NCBI GenBank assembly: GCA_015272215.1
Contig: JACYMD010000128.1
Location: 86,287 to 150,286, forward strand
Origin: Rivularia sp. T60_A2020_040
GTDB taxonomy: Bacteria; Cyanobacteriota; Cyanobacteriia; Cyanobacteriales; Nostocaceae
Direction of reading: 5' to 3'
DNA: 64,000 bases
A program made the position numbers and the translations under genes. The notes under the pieces are model-generated. The model did not search any database. It was given only the letters and a program-made list of their open reading frames with translations, and was not told the origin of the DNA. Shown piece after piece: positions 52,395 through 60,092 of this stretch. Positions within the stretch are counted from its first letter, which is position 1. Every line of letters begins with the position of its first letter.

Positions 52395-53387
52395 TTAAGC
52401 TAGAAGAGCATTAAAAAGATAGCCAACTCCCACAATTCCTATAGTTGTTAAACCCACAAATACAGCTAACAATTGAGGACGTAATACCCGTTTGAGGATG
52501 ATCATTTGGGGTAATGACAACGCTGTCACTGCCATTGTAAAGGAAAGAACAGTTCCCAGGGGCATTCCTTTGCTAACTAAGGCTTCAGCGATTGGTAAAA
52601 CGCCTGCGATATTCGTGTATAAAGGTACTCCCATGAACGTAGCGATAATTACGGCAAAGGGGTTACTTCTTCCCGCCCATTGACTGATTAAATCCGTGGG
52701 TGCATAGCCATGAATACCCGCGCCAATGGCAATCCCAATTACCACATATATCCAAACCGATTTCAGGATTTCAATTGCTTGATATTTTGCCTCTTGCGAA
52801 CGCTGTTTCCATGTTAAAACAGGTGCTTCTGAATCCGTACCTCGATTCTGCTCGTCATAGTTTTGTCGCATCTTCAAAACAAAAGGTTCGACCCATTTTT
52901 CCAGTTTTAACTTGCCGATTGCATAGCCCGTAATGATTGCCAAACTTACCCCAAAGGTGATGTATAGCAGCGTTGCTTGTAAACCAAACAAACTCCATAG
53001 CAGAAATATGGCGATCGCATCTACCATTGGCGCAGAAATCAAATAGGAAAAGGTCACACCAAGGGGAACTCCTGCCTCTAAAAAGCCGATAAACAGAGGT
53101 ACCGCTGAGCAGGAACAAAAGGGTGTTACTGCTCCTAACATCGCTGCCAGAATGTTAGCAGCGAAGGTACGTTTGCCTTCAAGATAATAGCGAATTTTTT
53201 CGGGGGAAAGGAAACTTTGCAAAAAGCCAACCGCGTAGCTAATTAGCACCAACAAAGTTAAGACTTTAGGCACATCATAAAAGAAAAAATGCAGACTAGA
53301 CCCCAGCGATGATTCGATCGATAGACCAAATATATTTGTAACAATCTGGGTTGATAACCAGTCAAATGGATAAAACGGGTCGAACAT
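52395..53387 (-). CDS. Permease of the ArsP/DUF318 family (metal or metalloid efflux candidate)
   Basis: The 330-residue protein has about eight membrane helices and the family hallmark TPFCSCSAVPLFIGFLEAG near residue 90, then YLISAPMVDAIAIFLLW. Family members include ArsP (organoarsenical efflux) and related transporters linked to metal resistance. The cysteine pair in CSCS may take part in substrate binding. It is the last gene of a four-gene minus-strand operon, 17 bp after the thioredoxin-like gene. The operon is preceded by a MerR-type regulator and promoter, so induction by a thiophilic metal or metalloid is likely. The substrate is unknown. Confidence 0.85.
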   Translation of the reverse strand: MFDPFYPFDWLSTQIVTNIFGLSIESSLGSSLHFFFYDVPKVLTLLVLISYAVGFLQSFLSPEKIRYYLEGKRTFAANILAAMLGAVTPFCSCSAVPLFIGFLEAGVPLGVTFSYLISAPMVDAIAIFLLWSLFGLQATLLYITFGVSLAIITGYAIGKLKLEKWVEPFVLKMRQNYDEQNRGTDSEAPVLTWKQRSQEAKYQAIEILKSVWIYVVIGIAIGAGIHGYAPTDLISQWAGRSNPFAVIIATFMGVPLYTNIAGVLPIAEALVSKGMPLGTVLSFTMAVTALSLPQMIILKRVLRPQLLAVFVGLTTIGIVGVGYLFNALLA

Positions 53388-53404
53388 ATAATCTCCCTTT
53401 AGTA

Positions 53405-53647
53405 CTAGGCTTGTAAAAGCGATTCAATTTCGGCACTGGGAATTACTTTGCCCTTGCTCACAACTTTGCCATTGATTGCCAAAGCAGGAGTGGACATCAC
53501 CCCACGCTGAGCAATAGTGATTGGATCGGTGATGTGCAAAATTTCAGCCTGCAAATTCAAGCTGGCGATCGCTTCCTTTGCATTAGCTTCCAGTTGCTGG
53601 CATTTTTTGCAACCCGTTCCCAAAACTTCAATTTTGATCGTATTCAT
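53405..53647 (-). CDS. Small thioredoxin-like redox-active disulfide protein
   Basis: The 80-residue protein has a CxxC motif (GTGCKKCQQLEAN, C13 and C16) and the cis-proline region (VMSTPALAINGKVV), typical of the redox-active disulfide protein 2 / MTH895 group. Such proteins often sit beside ArsP/DUF318 permeases. It may reduce a thiol- or metal-bound partner, or hand substrate to the permease. It lies between the DUF442 gene and the permease in the same operon, with short gaps. Confidence 0.88.
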   Translation of the reverse strand: MNTIKIEVLGTGCKKCQQLEANAKEAIASLNLQAEILHITDPITIAQRGVMSTPALAINGKVVSKGKVIPSAEIESLLQA

Positions 53648-53676
53648 AGTCTGACTCCTTAGTAAATTTACCGTCG

Positions 53677-54114
53677 TTAATTCAATTCACCGTCTTCATT
53701 TGGGGATTGAAGGTAAGAAAGCGCAAAATTATTGATCGGGCAAGTAGGCTGAGGTTGAATCCCCCAAGTTTGGAGTTTTTCCAAATAGTTAATCTCTTCT
53801 TTTTCCATCAATGCAAGAAGTGTAAAAATTCCGGCACGAGTTCCAGAGGAACAGTAAACATAAAGTGGTTGTTTTGATGCGTTAAATACTTCCACAAAGG
53901 AATTCAAGGTTTCAGTGTTGAGATTTGCAGGAGTAACAGGAATGCTTGTGTAAGACAACCCTAATGCTTGTATGGCATCAGCATCCAATCGCTTTGCTTC
54001 TGCGGGGCCGCAAAGATCAATCACGGCTTTATAGCCTTTTTGGGCAATTGAGTGCAAGGTGGCTTGCTCATTTTCCGAACCAATTGCCACAGAATTATTA
54101 ACTACTTGAAACAT
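53677..54114 (-). CDS. DUF442 (beta-lactamase hydrolase-like) phosphatase-fold protein
   Basis: The 145-residue protein has the DUF442/BLH fold with YVYCSSGTRAG as the phosphatase-like P-loop and AVIDLCGPAEAKRLD upstream. In BigR-type operons such a domain, fused or beside a persulfide dioxygenase, is tied to sulfide and persulfide handling. Here it stands alone. The ATG at 54114 follows a strong GGAGGGA sequence. It is the first gene after the MerR operator/promoter, so it should be the most directly regulated. Its substrate is not known. Confidence 0.8.
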   Translation of the reverse strand: MFQVVNNSVAIGSENEQATLHSIAQKGYKAVIDLCGPAEAKRLDADAIQALGLSYTSIPVTPANLNTETLNSFVEVFNASKQPLYVYCSSGTRAGIFTLLALMEKEEINYLEKLQTWGIQPQPTCPINNFALSYLQSPNEDGELN

Positions 54115-54144
54115 AAATCCCTCCTAATCGAGTGCTTGATTGAT

Positions 54145-54176
54145 AGCATAAACCTTATACCTGGGTATAAGGTCAA
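54145..54176 (-). promoter_or_regulatory. MerR-type promoter and operator
   Basis: On the minus strand the promoter reads TTGACC (-35), a 20-bp spacer and TATGCT (-10); a 19-bp spacing to TTATGC is an alternative. The spacer contains a perfect 10-bp inverted repeat ACCTTATACC-TG/CA-GGTATAAGGT at 54152-54173. Over-long spacing with a palindrome between -35 and -10 is the hallmark of promoters twisted into activity by MerR-family regulators. It stands between merR and the DUF442 gene. Confidence 0.9.
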
Positions 54177-54200
54177 GGGGGAAACTAAATTTTTTTTTGC

Positions 54201-54599
54201 TCACTTTGGCTCAAGCACAATACATTGGTGAGTGCGATCGGGATTTTCAAGGTTAGTAGAGCATTGTTCTAGCAAGGGAGCCAACTCATCATGTAAAGCT
54301 TGCAACTGTTTGATATGCTCTTGAATCGCTTGGGCTTTGCGGCTGATGCGTTCATAGACTGCTTGGCAGGTGAGAGACTTTCCATCCTTTAACGCCAGAA
54401 TGTCCTTAATCTCATCTAAACTAAGACCCAAAGATTTAGCTCGTACAATAAAGGCAAGCCGTTCTACATCTTGTTCGCTAAAAAGCCGATAACCTGCTTG
54501 ACTGCGCTGGGGTGGTGGAATTAAGCCAATTCGTTCATAAAAATAAAGCGTTTGTGAATTAAGGTCTAATCGACGTGCGACTTCACTCACCTGAAACAT
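54201..54599 (-). CDS. MerR-family metal-responsive transcriptional regulator
   Basis: The 132-residue protein has an N-terminal winged helix (MFQVSEVARRLDLNSQTLYF, YERIGLIPPPQRSQAGYRLF), a long dimerisation helix (to about residue 112) and a short C-terminal metal loop. Cysteines at 78, 113 and 126 fall at positions comparable to Cys82, Cys117 and Cys126 of MerR, so a thiophilic metal such as Hg, Cd, Pb, Zn or an arsenic species is a plausible signal. It lies upstream of, and codirectional with, the operon it should control. The operator is in the 86-bp gap to the next gene, so it is itself transcribed from another promoter. Confidence 0.92.
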   Translation of the reverse strand: MFQVSEVARRLDLNSQTLYFYERIGLIPPPQRSQAGYRLFSEQDVERLAFIVRAKSLGLSLDEIKDILALKDGKSLTCQAVYERISRKAQAIQEHIKQLQALHDELAPLLEQCSTNLENPDRTHQCIVLEPK

Positions 54600-55235
54600 T
54601 GATACGCCTCCATTGCAACTTCATAAGCCAATTAATCCCATACCTTGCAGTTTCCTTACAAGTCAAATTTAATTTTTATCAATCCCATCTGCACGAACTA
54701 CTTGTGTTAATAGTCTTTATAAACTAAGGTTTAATTAAGTAAAAATACGTAAAAATTTTGCATCAATTATAATTGTTTTGGGGTGGAGAGAAAAGCCTAG
54801 GGAGATTTATAGGCAGAGTTTCAGAGCATCCTTGTCCGCTCTAATATATGATAAGAATGGTTTTTAGCTTAATCTCGTAATTTGTATCCAGATAATACCG
54901 TAGAGTCGCTGCAAAAATTTGATTTTAACGGTAATTTGAATTCTTAAAAAGTTTTTATTTTTAATTAATTTGTAAAAAAGCAGTTCTTTGCGAAATTGAG
55001 AAGTCTGTTAATGTAGTTGACAAATAGAACTCTATCTAAGATGCTGCGGTGATGAGGATTATTAATTGCATAATTTTCTGAGTTCTTGCTGTGTATGTAT
55101 TAGTCAACCGTTAACAGTTAACAATCAACAGTTAATAAAAATGTGAACAGAAAATAATTTTTGAATACAATTCGAGCTTTTGAGTCGGAAAAAGATGAAA
55201 TACTTGATTAGCTTGTTCAAATCGAGTTAGTTTGC
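54600..55235. other. Gene-free interval between merR and the NfeD/flotillin genes
   Basis: The 636-bp interval separates divergent genes. It is AT-rich, with a short repeat near 55093-55130 (GTTAACAGTTAACAATCAACAG). No ORF or RNA fold was recognised; promoters for merR and the NfeD gene should lie here. Confidence 0.5.
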
Positions 55236-55571
55236 ATGAACTTTCAAATAATACTTATTGCCCTAATTGCGATCGCGATTGGGGTTGCTGTGGGATTCTT
55301 AATTGTCTCCTTAATTGCTCTGAGGCGACAGCGTGAAATAGTGGATAGTATGGTGTCAACCAATACCTTGATTGGACGTTTGGCGGTAGTCGAAGTTCCT
55401 TTTAGCTCGACCGAAAAAGGAAAAGTACGATTAGCTATTCACGGCTCAACCATAGATTTCACCGCTATTACCGAAGAATCCGGATTTTTTAACAAAGGCG
55501 ATCGCGTTTTGATTGTCGAAGCCAGGAGAAATTTAGTGTTGGTAGTGTCAGAAGATTCCCTTAACAGTTAA
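55236..55571 (+). CDS. Small NfeD-like membrane protein
   Basis: The 111-residue protein has one N-terminal membrane helix (IILIALIAIAIGVAVGFLIV) followed by a soluble beta-barrel of OB-fold type (LIGRLAVVEVPFSSTEKGKV, FNKGDRVLIVEARRN). This matches short NfeD proteins, which partner with flotillins in membrane microdomains. Two flotillin homologues follow on the same strand, the first about 105 bp downstream. Its job is probably to bind or stabilise those scaffolds; that is inferred from the known gene linkage. Confidence 0.82.
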   Translation: MNFQIILIALIAIAIGVAVGFLIVSLIALRRQREIVDSMVSTNTLIGRLAVVEVPFSSTEKGKVRLAIHGSTIDFTAITEESGFFNKGDRVLIVEARRNLVLVVSEDSLNS

Positions 55572-55676
55572 TACTAAAGGAGTTGGTGAGGGTTATTGCT
55601 AAGGAAAGCCGAACAGTTTTCTTACTCCAACTCCCTAATCCAAAATCTAAAATCCAAAATTCTCTTAATTCTCTTT

Positions 55677-57062
55677 ATGAATTCCTATTTTGAAAATAAT
55701 CATGTCGCTGTAGTACAAATTGCTCAAGTTCCAGTCAGTACCTCCAATAGGGTACAAATGTCTAGACTTGATGGACTTTTAGCTACCAGTATTCCCATTG
55801 CTTTGGCTATTTTTGCTGGTGTCACAGCAGTTTTGTTTTTGAAATCTTTTTTGTGTATTTGCAAACCGAATGAGGTGATGATTATATCCGGACGCAAATA
55901 TAAAGCTAAGGATGGTCATGACATTGGTTATCGCGTTTTACCGGGAGGAAGGGCGATTAGAATCCCGATTCTGGAAACGATAAAACGGATGGATGTGACA
56001 ACTATGCCGGTACGGGTAGAGGTCACAAATGCCTATTCTAGAGGAGGAACCCCCTTAAATATTCAGGCGATCGCTAATGTGAAAATTTCCGGTGATCCGA
56101 ATATTGTTGGTAATGCCATCGAACGCTTTTTGGATTGCGATCGTTCGACGATTGCTCGTGTTGCTCAGGAAACCTTAGAAGGTAATTTACGCGGTGTCGT
56201 AGCGACTTTAACACCGGAACAGGTAAATGAAGATAGGTTGCAATTTGCTGAACGTATTGCTTCGGATGTCAGTCGTGATTTGATGAAACTGGGTTTACAA
56301 ATCGATACACTGAAAATTCAAAGTGTTTCCGATGATGTAGATTACTTACGTTCTATTGGTCGTAAATCTATTGCTCATGTGATTAGAGATGCGGAAATTG
56401 CGGAATCGGATGCCATTGGAGAAGCTGAACGGATCGAAGCTGAATGTCAACAAGAAGCGGAAGTTGCCAAAACCCAACATCGCATCATAGTTGTGGAAAA
56501 GGAAAACGAATTACGTCAAATCAAAGCCAAACTGGAACAGCAAGCTAAATCGGAAGAAGAAATTACTATCGCTGCGGCAAACGAAAAACGGGCTAAATTT
56601 GAACAAACTTTACAAAAGATTCGTGTCGAATTAGAAAGATTGCGTCTAGAAGCCGACACCGTATTACCAGCAGAAGCCAAACGTCAAGCTCAAGAATTGT
56701 TAGCACGGGGACAAGCCGCAGCCTTATCTGAAAATGCTTTAGCTGCTGCCCAAGTCAATGAAATATTTGCTCAAGTATGGAATCATACTGGTGTTGATGC
56801 GGGTGAATTATTCATGATTCAACAGTTAGAAATGATTCTCAACCAAGCAACCCAAATTCCTGGAAGATTGCAACTAGAACATATCAATGTGGTTGATAAC
56901 GGTGATGGCAAATCTCTCGCTAGCTTAATGAAAGTTTATCCAGAAATTCTTACTCAGTTCCTAGAAATGATGAATCAAACCTTGGGAATTGATGTGATGG
57001 GAACTTTGAACCGCAGTCAAGAAAGACGTTTATTAGCCTCAACTGAAACATTGGATTTATAA
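55677..57062 (+). CDS. Flotillin family protein (SPFH domain), copy 1
   Basis: The protein has an N-terminal membrane helix (LATSIPIALAIFAGVTAVLF), an SPFH domain from about KPNEVMIISGRKYKAKDGHD to LQIDTLKIQSVSDDVDYLRS, and a long helical flotillin domain rich in Glu/Ala/Gln. The ORF track starts at 55596; the ATG at 55677 is favoured because upstream codons encode STRR-like filler. Flotillins oligomerise on the inner membrane face and organise microdomains. It shares strong similarity with the next flotillin, so they likely arose by duplication. Confidence 0.87.
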   Translation: MNSYFENNHVAVVQIAQVPVSTSNRVQMSRLDGLLATSIPIALAIFAGVTAVLFLKSFLCICKPNEVMIISGRKYKAKDGHDIGYRVLPGGRAIRIPILETIKRMDVTTMPVRVEVTNAYSRGGTPLNIQAIANVKISGDPNIVGNAIERFLDCDRSTIARVAQETLEGNLRGVVATLTPEQVNEDRLQFAERIASDVSRDLMKLGLQIDTLKIQSVSDDVDYLRSIGRKSIAHVIRDAEIAESDAIGEAERIEAECQQEAEVAKTQHRIIVVEKENELRQIKAKLEQQAKSEEEITIAAANEKRAKFEQTLQKIRVELERLRLEADTVLPAEAKRQAQELLARGQAAALSENALAAAQVNEIFAQVWNHTGVDAGELFMIQQLEMILNQATQIPGRLQLEHINVVDNGDGKSLASLMKVYPEILTQFLEMMNQTLGIDVMGTLNRSQERRLLASTETLDL

Positions 57063-57074
57063 CAAGTCGATTTA

Positions 57075-57323
57075 TGAGAAGTTGGATTTTTATAAAGATT
57101 ATTTGGTGTTAAAAATACCTATCTGAAAAACTTGACTTCTTACCCAACGAAAAATTTCGGACTTATCATAAGTTGGGTTTTCAAAAAATTACCTGGTGTT
57201 AAAGATACCTATCTGAAAAACTTGACTTCTTACCCAACGAAAAATCTCGGACTTATCAAAAATCGGGTTTTTAAAAAGATTATCTGGTGTTAAGGATACC
57301 TATCTGAAAAATCCGACTTCTTA
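57075..57323. repeat. Three tandem ~90-bp hairpin repeats between flotillin genes
   Basis: GGTGTTAA appears at 57105, 57195 and 57286, each followed by ATACCTATCTGAAAAA and CCGACTTCTTA or CTTGACTTCTTACCCAACG. Each unit carries an arm like GTTGGGTTTT or TCGGGTTTTT that can pair with its neighbour. The family is shared with the hairpin at 48606-48669. The array fills nearly the whole gap between the two flotillin genes. Confidence 0.85.
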
Positions 57324-57361
57324 AACAAATAACAAACTGCGATATACGGAGATAATAAATA

Positions 57362-58645
57362 ATGATTGAACTAATTGGGTTACTATTAGGAATTTTTGGT
57401 GCAGGGGCTGGTGCAAGTTTTTTAGTAATTAAAAATTTGTACCATATTTGTCCACCTAGTGAAGTATTGATTTTCGCTGGCGGAAAACGTCGTCTTGCTG
57501 ATGGTCGGGAAGTTGGTTATCGTTTAGTCAAAGGTGGTAGTAGTATCCAAACTCCCTTGTTGGAACAGACTTATCGAATGAATCTGACCAATATGATTAT
57601 TGATTTAAAGGTAGTTAATGCCTATTCTAAAGGTGGAATTCCCTTAAATGTTGAAGGTGTTGCTAATATCAAAATTGCTGGAGAAGAACCAACAATTCAT
57701 AATGCTATTGAACGGTTGCTTGGTAAAAGTCGTAAAGATATCGAAAAATTAGCCCAAGAAACATTAGAAGGAAATTTACGCGGAGTTCTCGCTAGTTTAA
57801 CACCAGAACAAGTTAATGCCGATAAAATTACTTTTGCTAAAACATTACTAGAAGAAGCCGAAGACGATTTAGAAAAACTCGGTTTAGTTTTAGATAGTTT
57901 ACAAATTCAAAATATTTCTGATGATGTCCTTTATTTAGATTCTATCGGTCGTAAACAACAAGCCGAATTATTACGAGATGCACGCATCGCTGAAGCTAAA
58001 GCTCAAGCCGAATCGATAATTCGTTCCTCCGAAAACCAACGAATTACCGCCCTCCGTCGTATCCAACGCGACTTAGAAATTGCCAAAGCCGATGCCGAAA
58101 GACGTGTTCGTGATGCTTTAACTAAACGAGTAGCACTCATCGCTGAAGCTGAATCTTTAGTCGGAGCCGAAATCGCCCGCACCCAAGCCGAAGTAGCCGT
58201 ACAAACCGAACGAATCAAACAAATCGAACAACAACTCCAAGCCGACACCATTGCTCCCGCAGAAGCAGAAAGTAAACGCGCCATCGCGATCGCCAAAGCC
58301 AACGCCGCTCAAATTATCGAAGACGGTAAAGCTCAAGCCGAAGGTATCCGCAAACTCGCCGAATCTTGGAAGAGTGCTGGAGATAGCGCTAGAGAAATTT
58401 TCTTACTGCAAAAACTTGATGTTCTGCTCAAAGCAATGGCATCCAGTATTCCCGAAGTCAATGTTAAAAATATCACTTTTGTTGATGCCAACAGTGGTAG
58501 TCCCGCTACCCGTATGGCTGCCTTCATCGAACAACTGCGGCAAACCACAGGTTTAGATGTAACAGAAATACTCAAACGTCTCGGAGAAGGTCAAGCCATC
58601 ACAGCCAACCCCCACGTGAATTTAAATGCGATCGCCAATAAGTAG
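57362..58645 (+). CDS. Flotillin family protein (SPFH domain), copy 2
   Basis: The 427-residue protein opens with a membrane helix (LIGLLLGIFGAGAGASFLVI), continues with an SPFH domain (CPPSEVLIFAGGKRRLADGR, LNVEGVANIKIAGEE) and ends with an Ala/Glu-rich coiled region. Compared with copy 1 it keeps the motifs AQETLEGNLRGV and LTPEQVN. GGAG lies about ten bases upstream of the ATG. The pair may form a mixed scaffold. The genes are probably co-transcribed with the NfeD gene unless the repeat array in between interrupts them. Confidence 0.87.
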   Translation: MIELIGLLLGIFGAGAGASFLVIKNLYHICPPSEVLIFAGGKRRLADGREVGYRLVKGGSSIQTPLLEQTYRMNLTNMIIDLKVVNAYSKGGIPLNVEGVANIKIAGEEPTIHNAIERLLGKSRKDIEKLAQETLEGNLRGVLASLTPEQVNADKITFAKTLLEEAEDDLEKLGLVLDSLQIQNISDDVLYLDSIGRKQQAELLRDARIAEAKAQAESIIRSSENQRITALRRIQRDLEIAKADAERRVRDALTKRVALIAEAESLVGAEIARTQAEVAVQTERIKQIEQQLQADTIAPAEAESKRAIAIAKANAAQIIEDGKAQAEGIRKLAESWKSAGDSAREIFLLQKLDVLLKAMASSIPEVNVKNITFVDANSGSPATRMAAFIEQLRQTTGLDVTEILKRLGEGQAITANPHVNLNAIANK

Positions 58646-59017
58646 GGCTTTCTCAAAACTTAAGCTGCTACCCAGCTAAATTGAATTTTAATCTTGTGGT
58701 CTCATTATTATTATATTAAATGAGACCTCTTTGATTTAATCTTTTATATTGCTTTTATATTGCGTTCAGCGATGCTGCTTAAGAATCGTGATGTTGTAGA
58801 TATAGAATAATTAGTTTTTTAAAATACAAAAATTATTGTGAGCGATAGTCTTTCTATATCTTTAAAAGACTATTTTTTCAAAAGGGTATTTTGATGATTT
58901 ATAGATAATTTATTCTGTATACAAATAAAAAAAAATAGATATATATTTTTTATCCAACGGTGAAAATGGGTAATAAGTGCTATTTTAAACGAGTGATTAT
59001 ATATATTTGATTTATTA
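58646..59017. other. Gene-free interval after the flotillin genes
   Basis: The 372-bp interval is AT-rich. ATGAGACC-type sequences near 58700-58730 (GTGGTCTCAT...ATGAGACCTC) form an imperfect inverted repeat GGTCTCATT/AATGAGACC that may terminate flotillin transcription. Nothing else was recognised. Confidence 0.5.
58698..58729 (+). terminator. Hairpin downstream of flotillin copy 2
   Basis: GGTCTCATT and AATGAGACC form perfect 9-bp arms around an AT-rich loop, followed by TCTTTGATTTAATCTTTT. It lies about 55 bp after the stop codon, so it probably serves as a terminator. The T-run is interrupted. Confidence 0.6.
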
Positions 59018-59998
59018 ATGGTAATGAAGTTTTCTACATTTACTTTCGTTCTCGGATGGGTTTATCTTCTTTTGTTTTCTCTGTGGATTTTACTCCGGAT
59101 TATTTTCTTTGATAGTTTATGGTGGTTAGCCTTAATTAATACTGTAGCGCTATATATATTTGTGCCATTAATTATATTTTTGCCGCTTGCAGTTTTATTA
59201 CGTAGATGGCGCTTATTTTTGGGACTTTGTTTCCCTTTAGGTATATTTATTGGTTTGTATAGTTCCTTTTTTGTACCGTCTTTATCGGCTCCTATTTCCC
59301 AAAATCAACAAACTATCAAAGCAATGACATTCAATATGCTTTTTAATAACGATGATTATGATTCAATAAATAAAATGGTAGCTGAAAATAATCCTGATAT
59401 TATCGGTTTACAAGAAGTAGCCCCGCAAACAGTACCTATTTTAATTGAACGCTTTAGTAAAGATTACCCTTATCATGCTTTCCATCCTATTGAACTCGAT
59501 CATAATGTAGGTATTTTGAGTCGCTTTCCCATTGATAAATTTATCACTTTACCTGCACCACCGATAAAACGAGCAATTCAAGTAACACTCCGCTTAAATA
59601 ATGGAGAACCTCTAGAAGCAATTGTTGCACATTTGACTCCAAATTATCCTCATTACAAATTTTTCAAGTTAGCTAAATATTGGTATACCAGTCGCGCAGC
59701 GGAAGTATCTTATTTAACTAATATGATCAAACAGTATAATCAGCCGGTAATATTCATGTGTGATTGTAATTTTACAGATACATCAGAAAATTATTCTCAA
59801 ATGCATCATGTAATGAGGGATAGTTTTCATGAAGCGGGATGGGGTTTTGGACATACATACTTAAGTCCACTCTTTCCTATAGTAAGAATTGATTACATAT
59901 GGCATACAAAACAACTTCAAGCAATAGATGCTTATGTGGGGAAAGAAGCAGGTTCAGATCATCTTCCAGTAGTTGCTAAATTGCAGTTAATTAAATAA
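59018..59998 (+). CDS. Membrane-anchored endonuclease/exonuclease/phosphatase (EEP) family protein
   Basis: The 326-residue protein has three N-terminal membrane helices (FVLGWVYLLLFSLWILLRII, LINTVALYIFVPLIIFL, LFLGLCFPLGIFIGLYSSF). An EEP domain follows: AMTFNMLFNN, IIGLQEVAPQT (metal glutamate), HNVGILSRFPI, MCDCNFTDTS and AGSDHLPVVAKL (catalytic Asp-His). The layout is like YafD-type proteins. Substrate could be a phospholipid head group, a phosphodiester or nucleic acid outside the membrane; it cannot be decided here. No operon partner is visible. Confidence 0.82.
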   Translation: MVMKFSTFTFVLGWVYLLLFSLWILLRIIFFDSLWWLALINTVALYIFVPLIIFLPLAVLLRRWRLFLGLCFPLGIFIGLYSSFFVPSLSAPISQNQQTIKAMTFNMLFNNDDYDSINKMVAENNPDIIGLQEVAPQTVPILIERFSKDYPYHAFHPIELDHNVGILSRFPIDKFITLPAPPIKRAIQVTLRLNNGEPLEAIVAHLTPNYPHYKFFKLAKYWYTSRAAEVSYLTNMIKQYNQPVIFMCDCNFTDTSENYSQMHHVMRDSFHEAGWGFGHTYLSPLFPIVRIDYIWHTKQLQAIDAYVGKEAGSDHLPVVAKLQLIK

Positions 59999-60092
59999 AC
60001 CTCCTCCATGTTAAAATTTGGAGTTTTGGGTAATTTCAGCAGTGGAAGAATCTTTAATAACATACACTGTTGTTTTTGTCAATACCTAAGTC

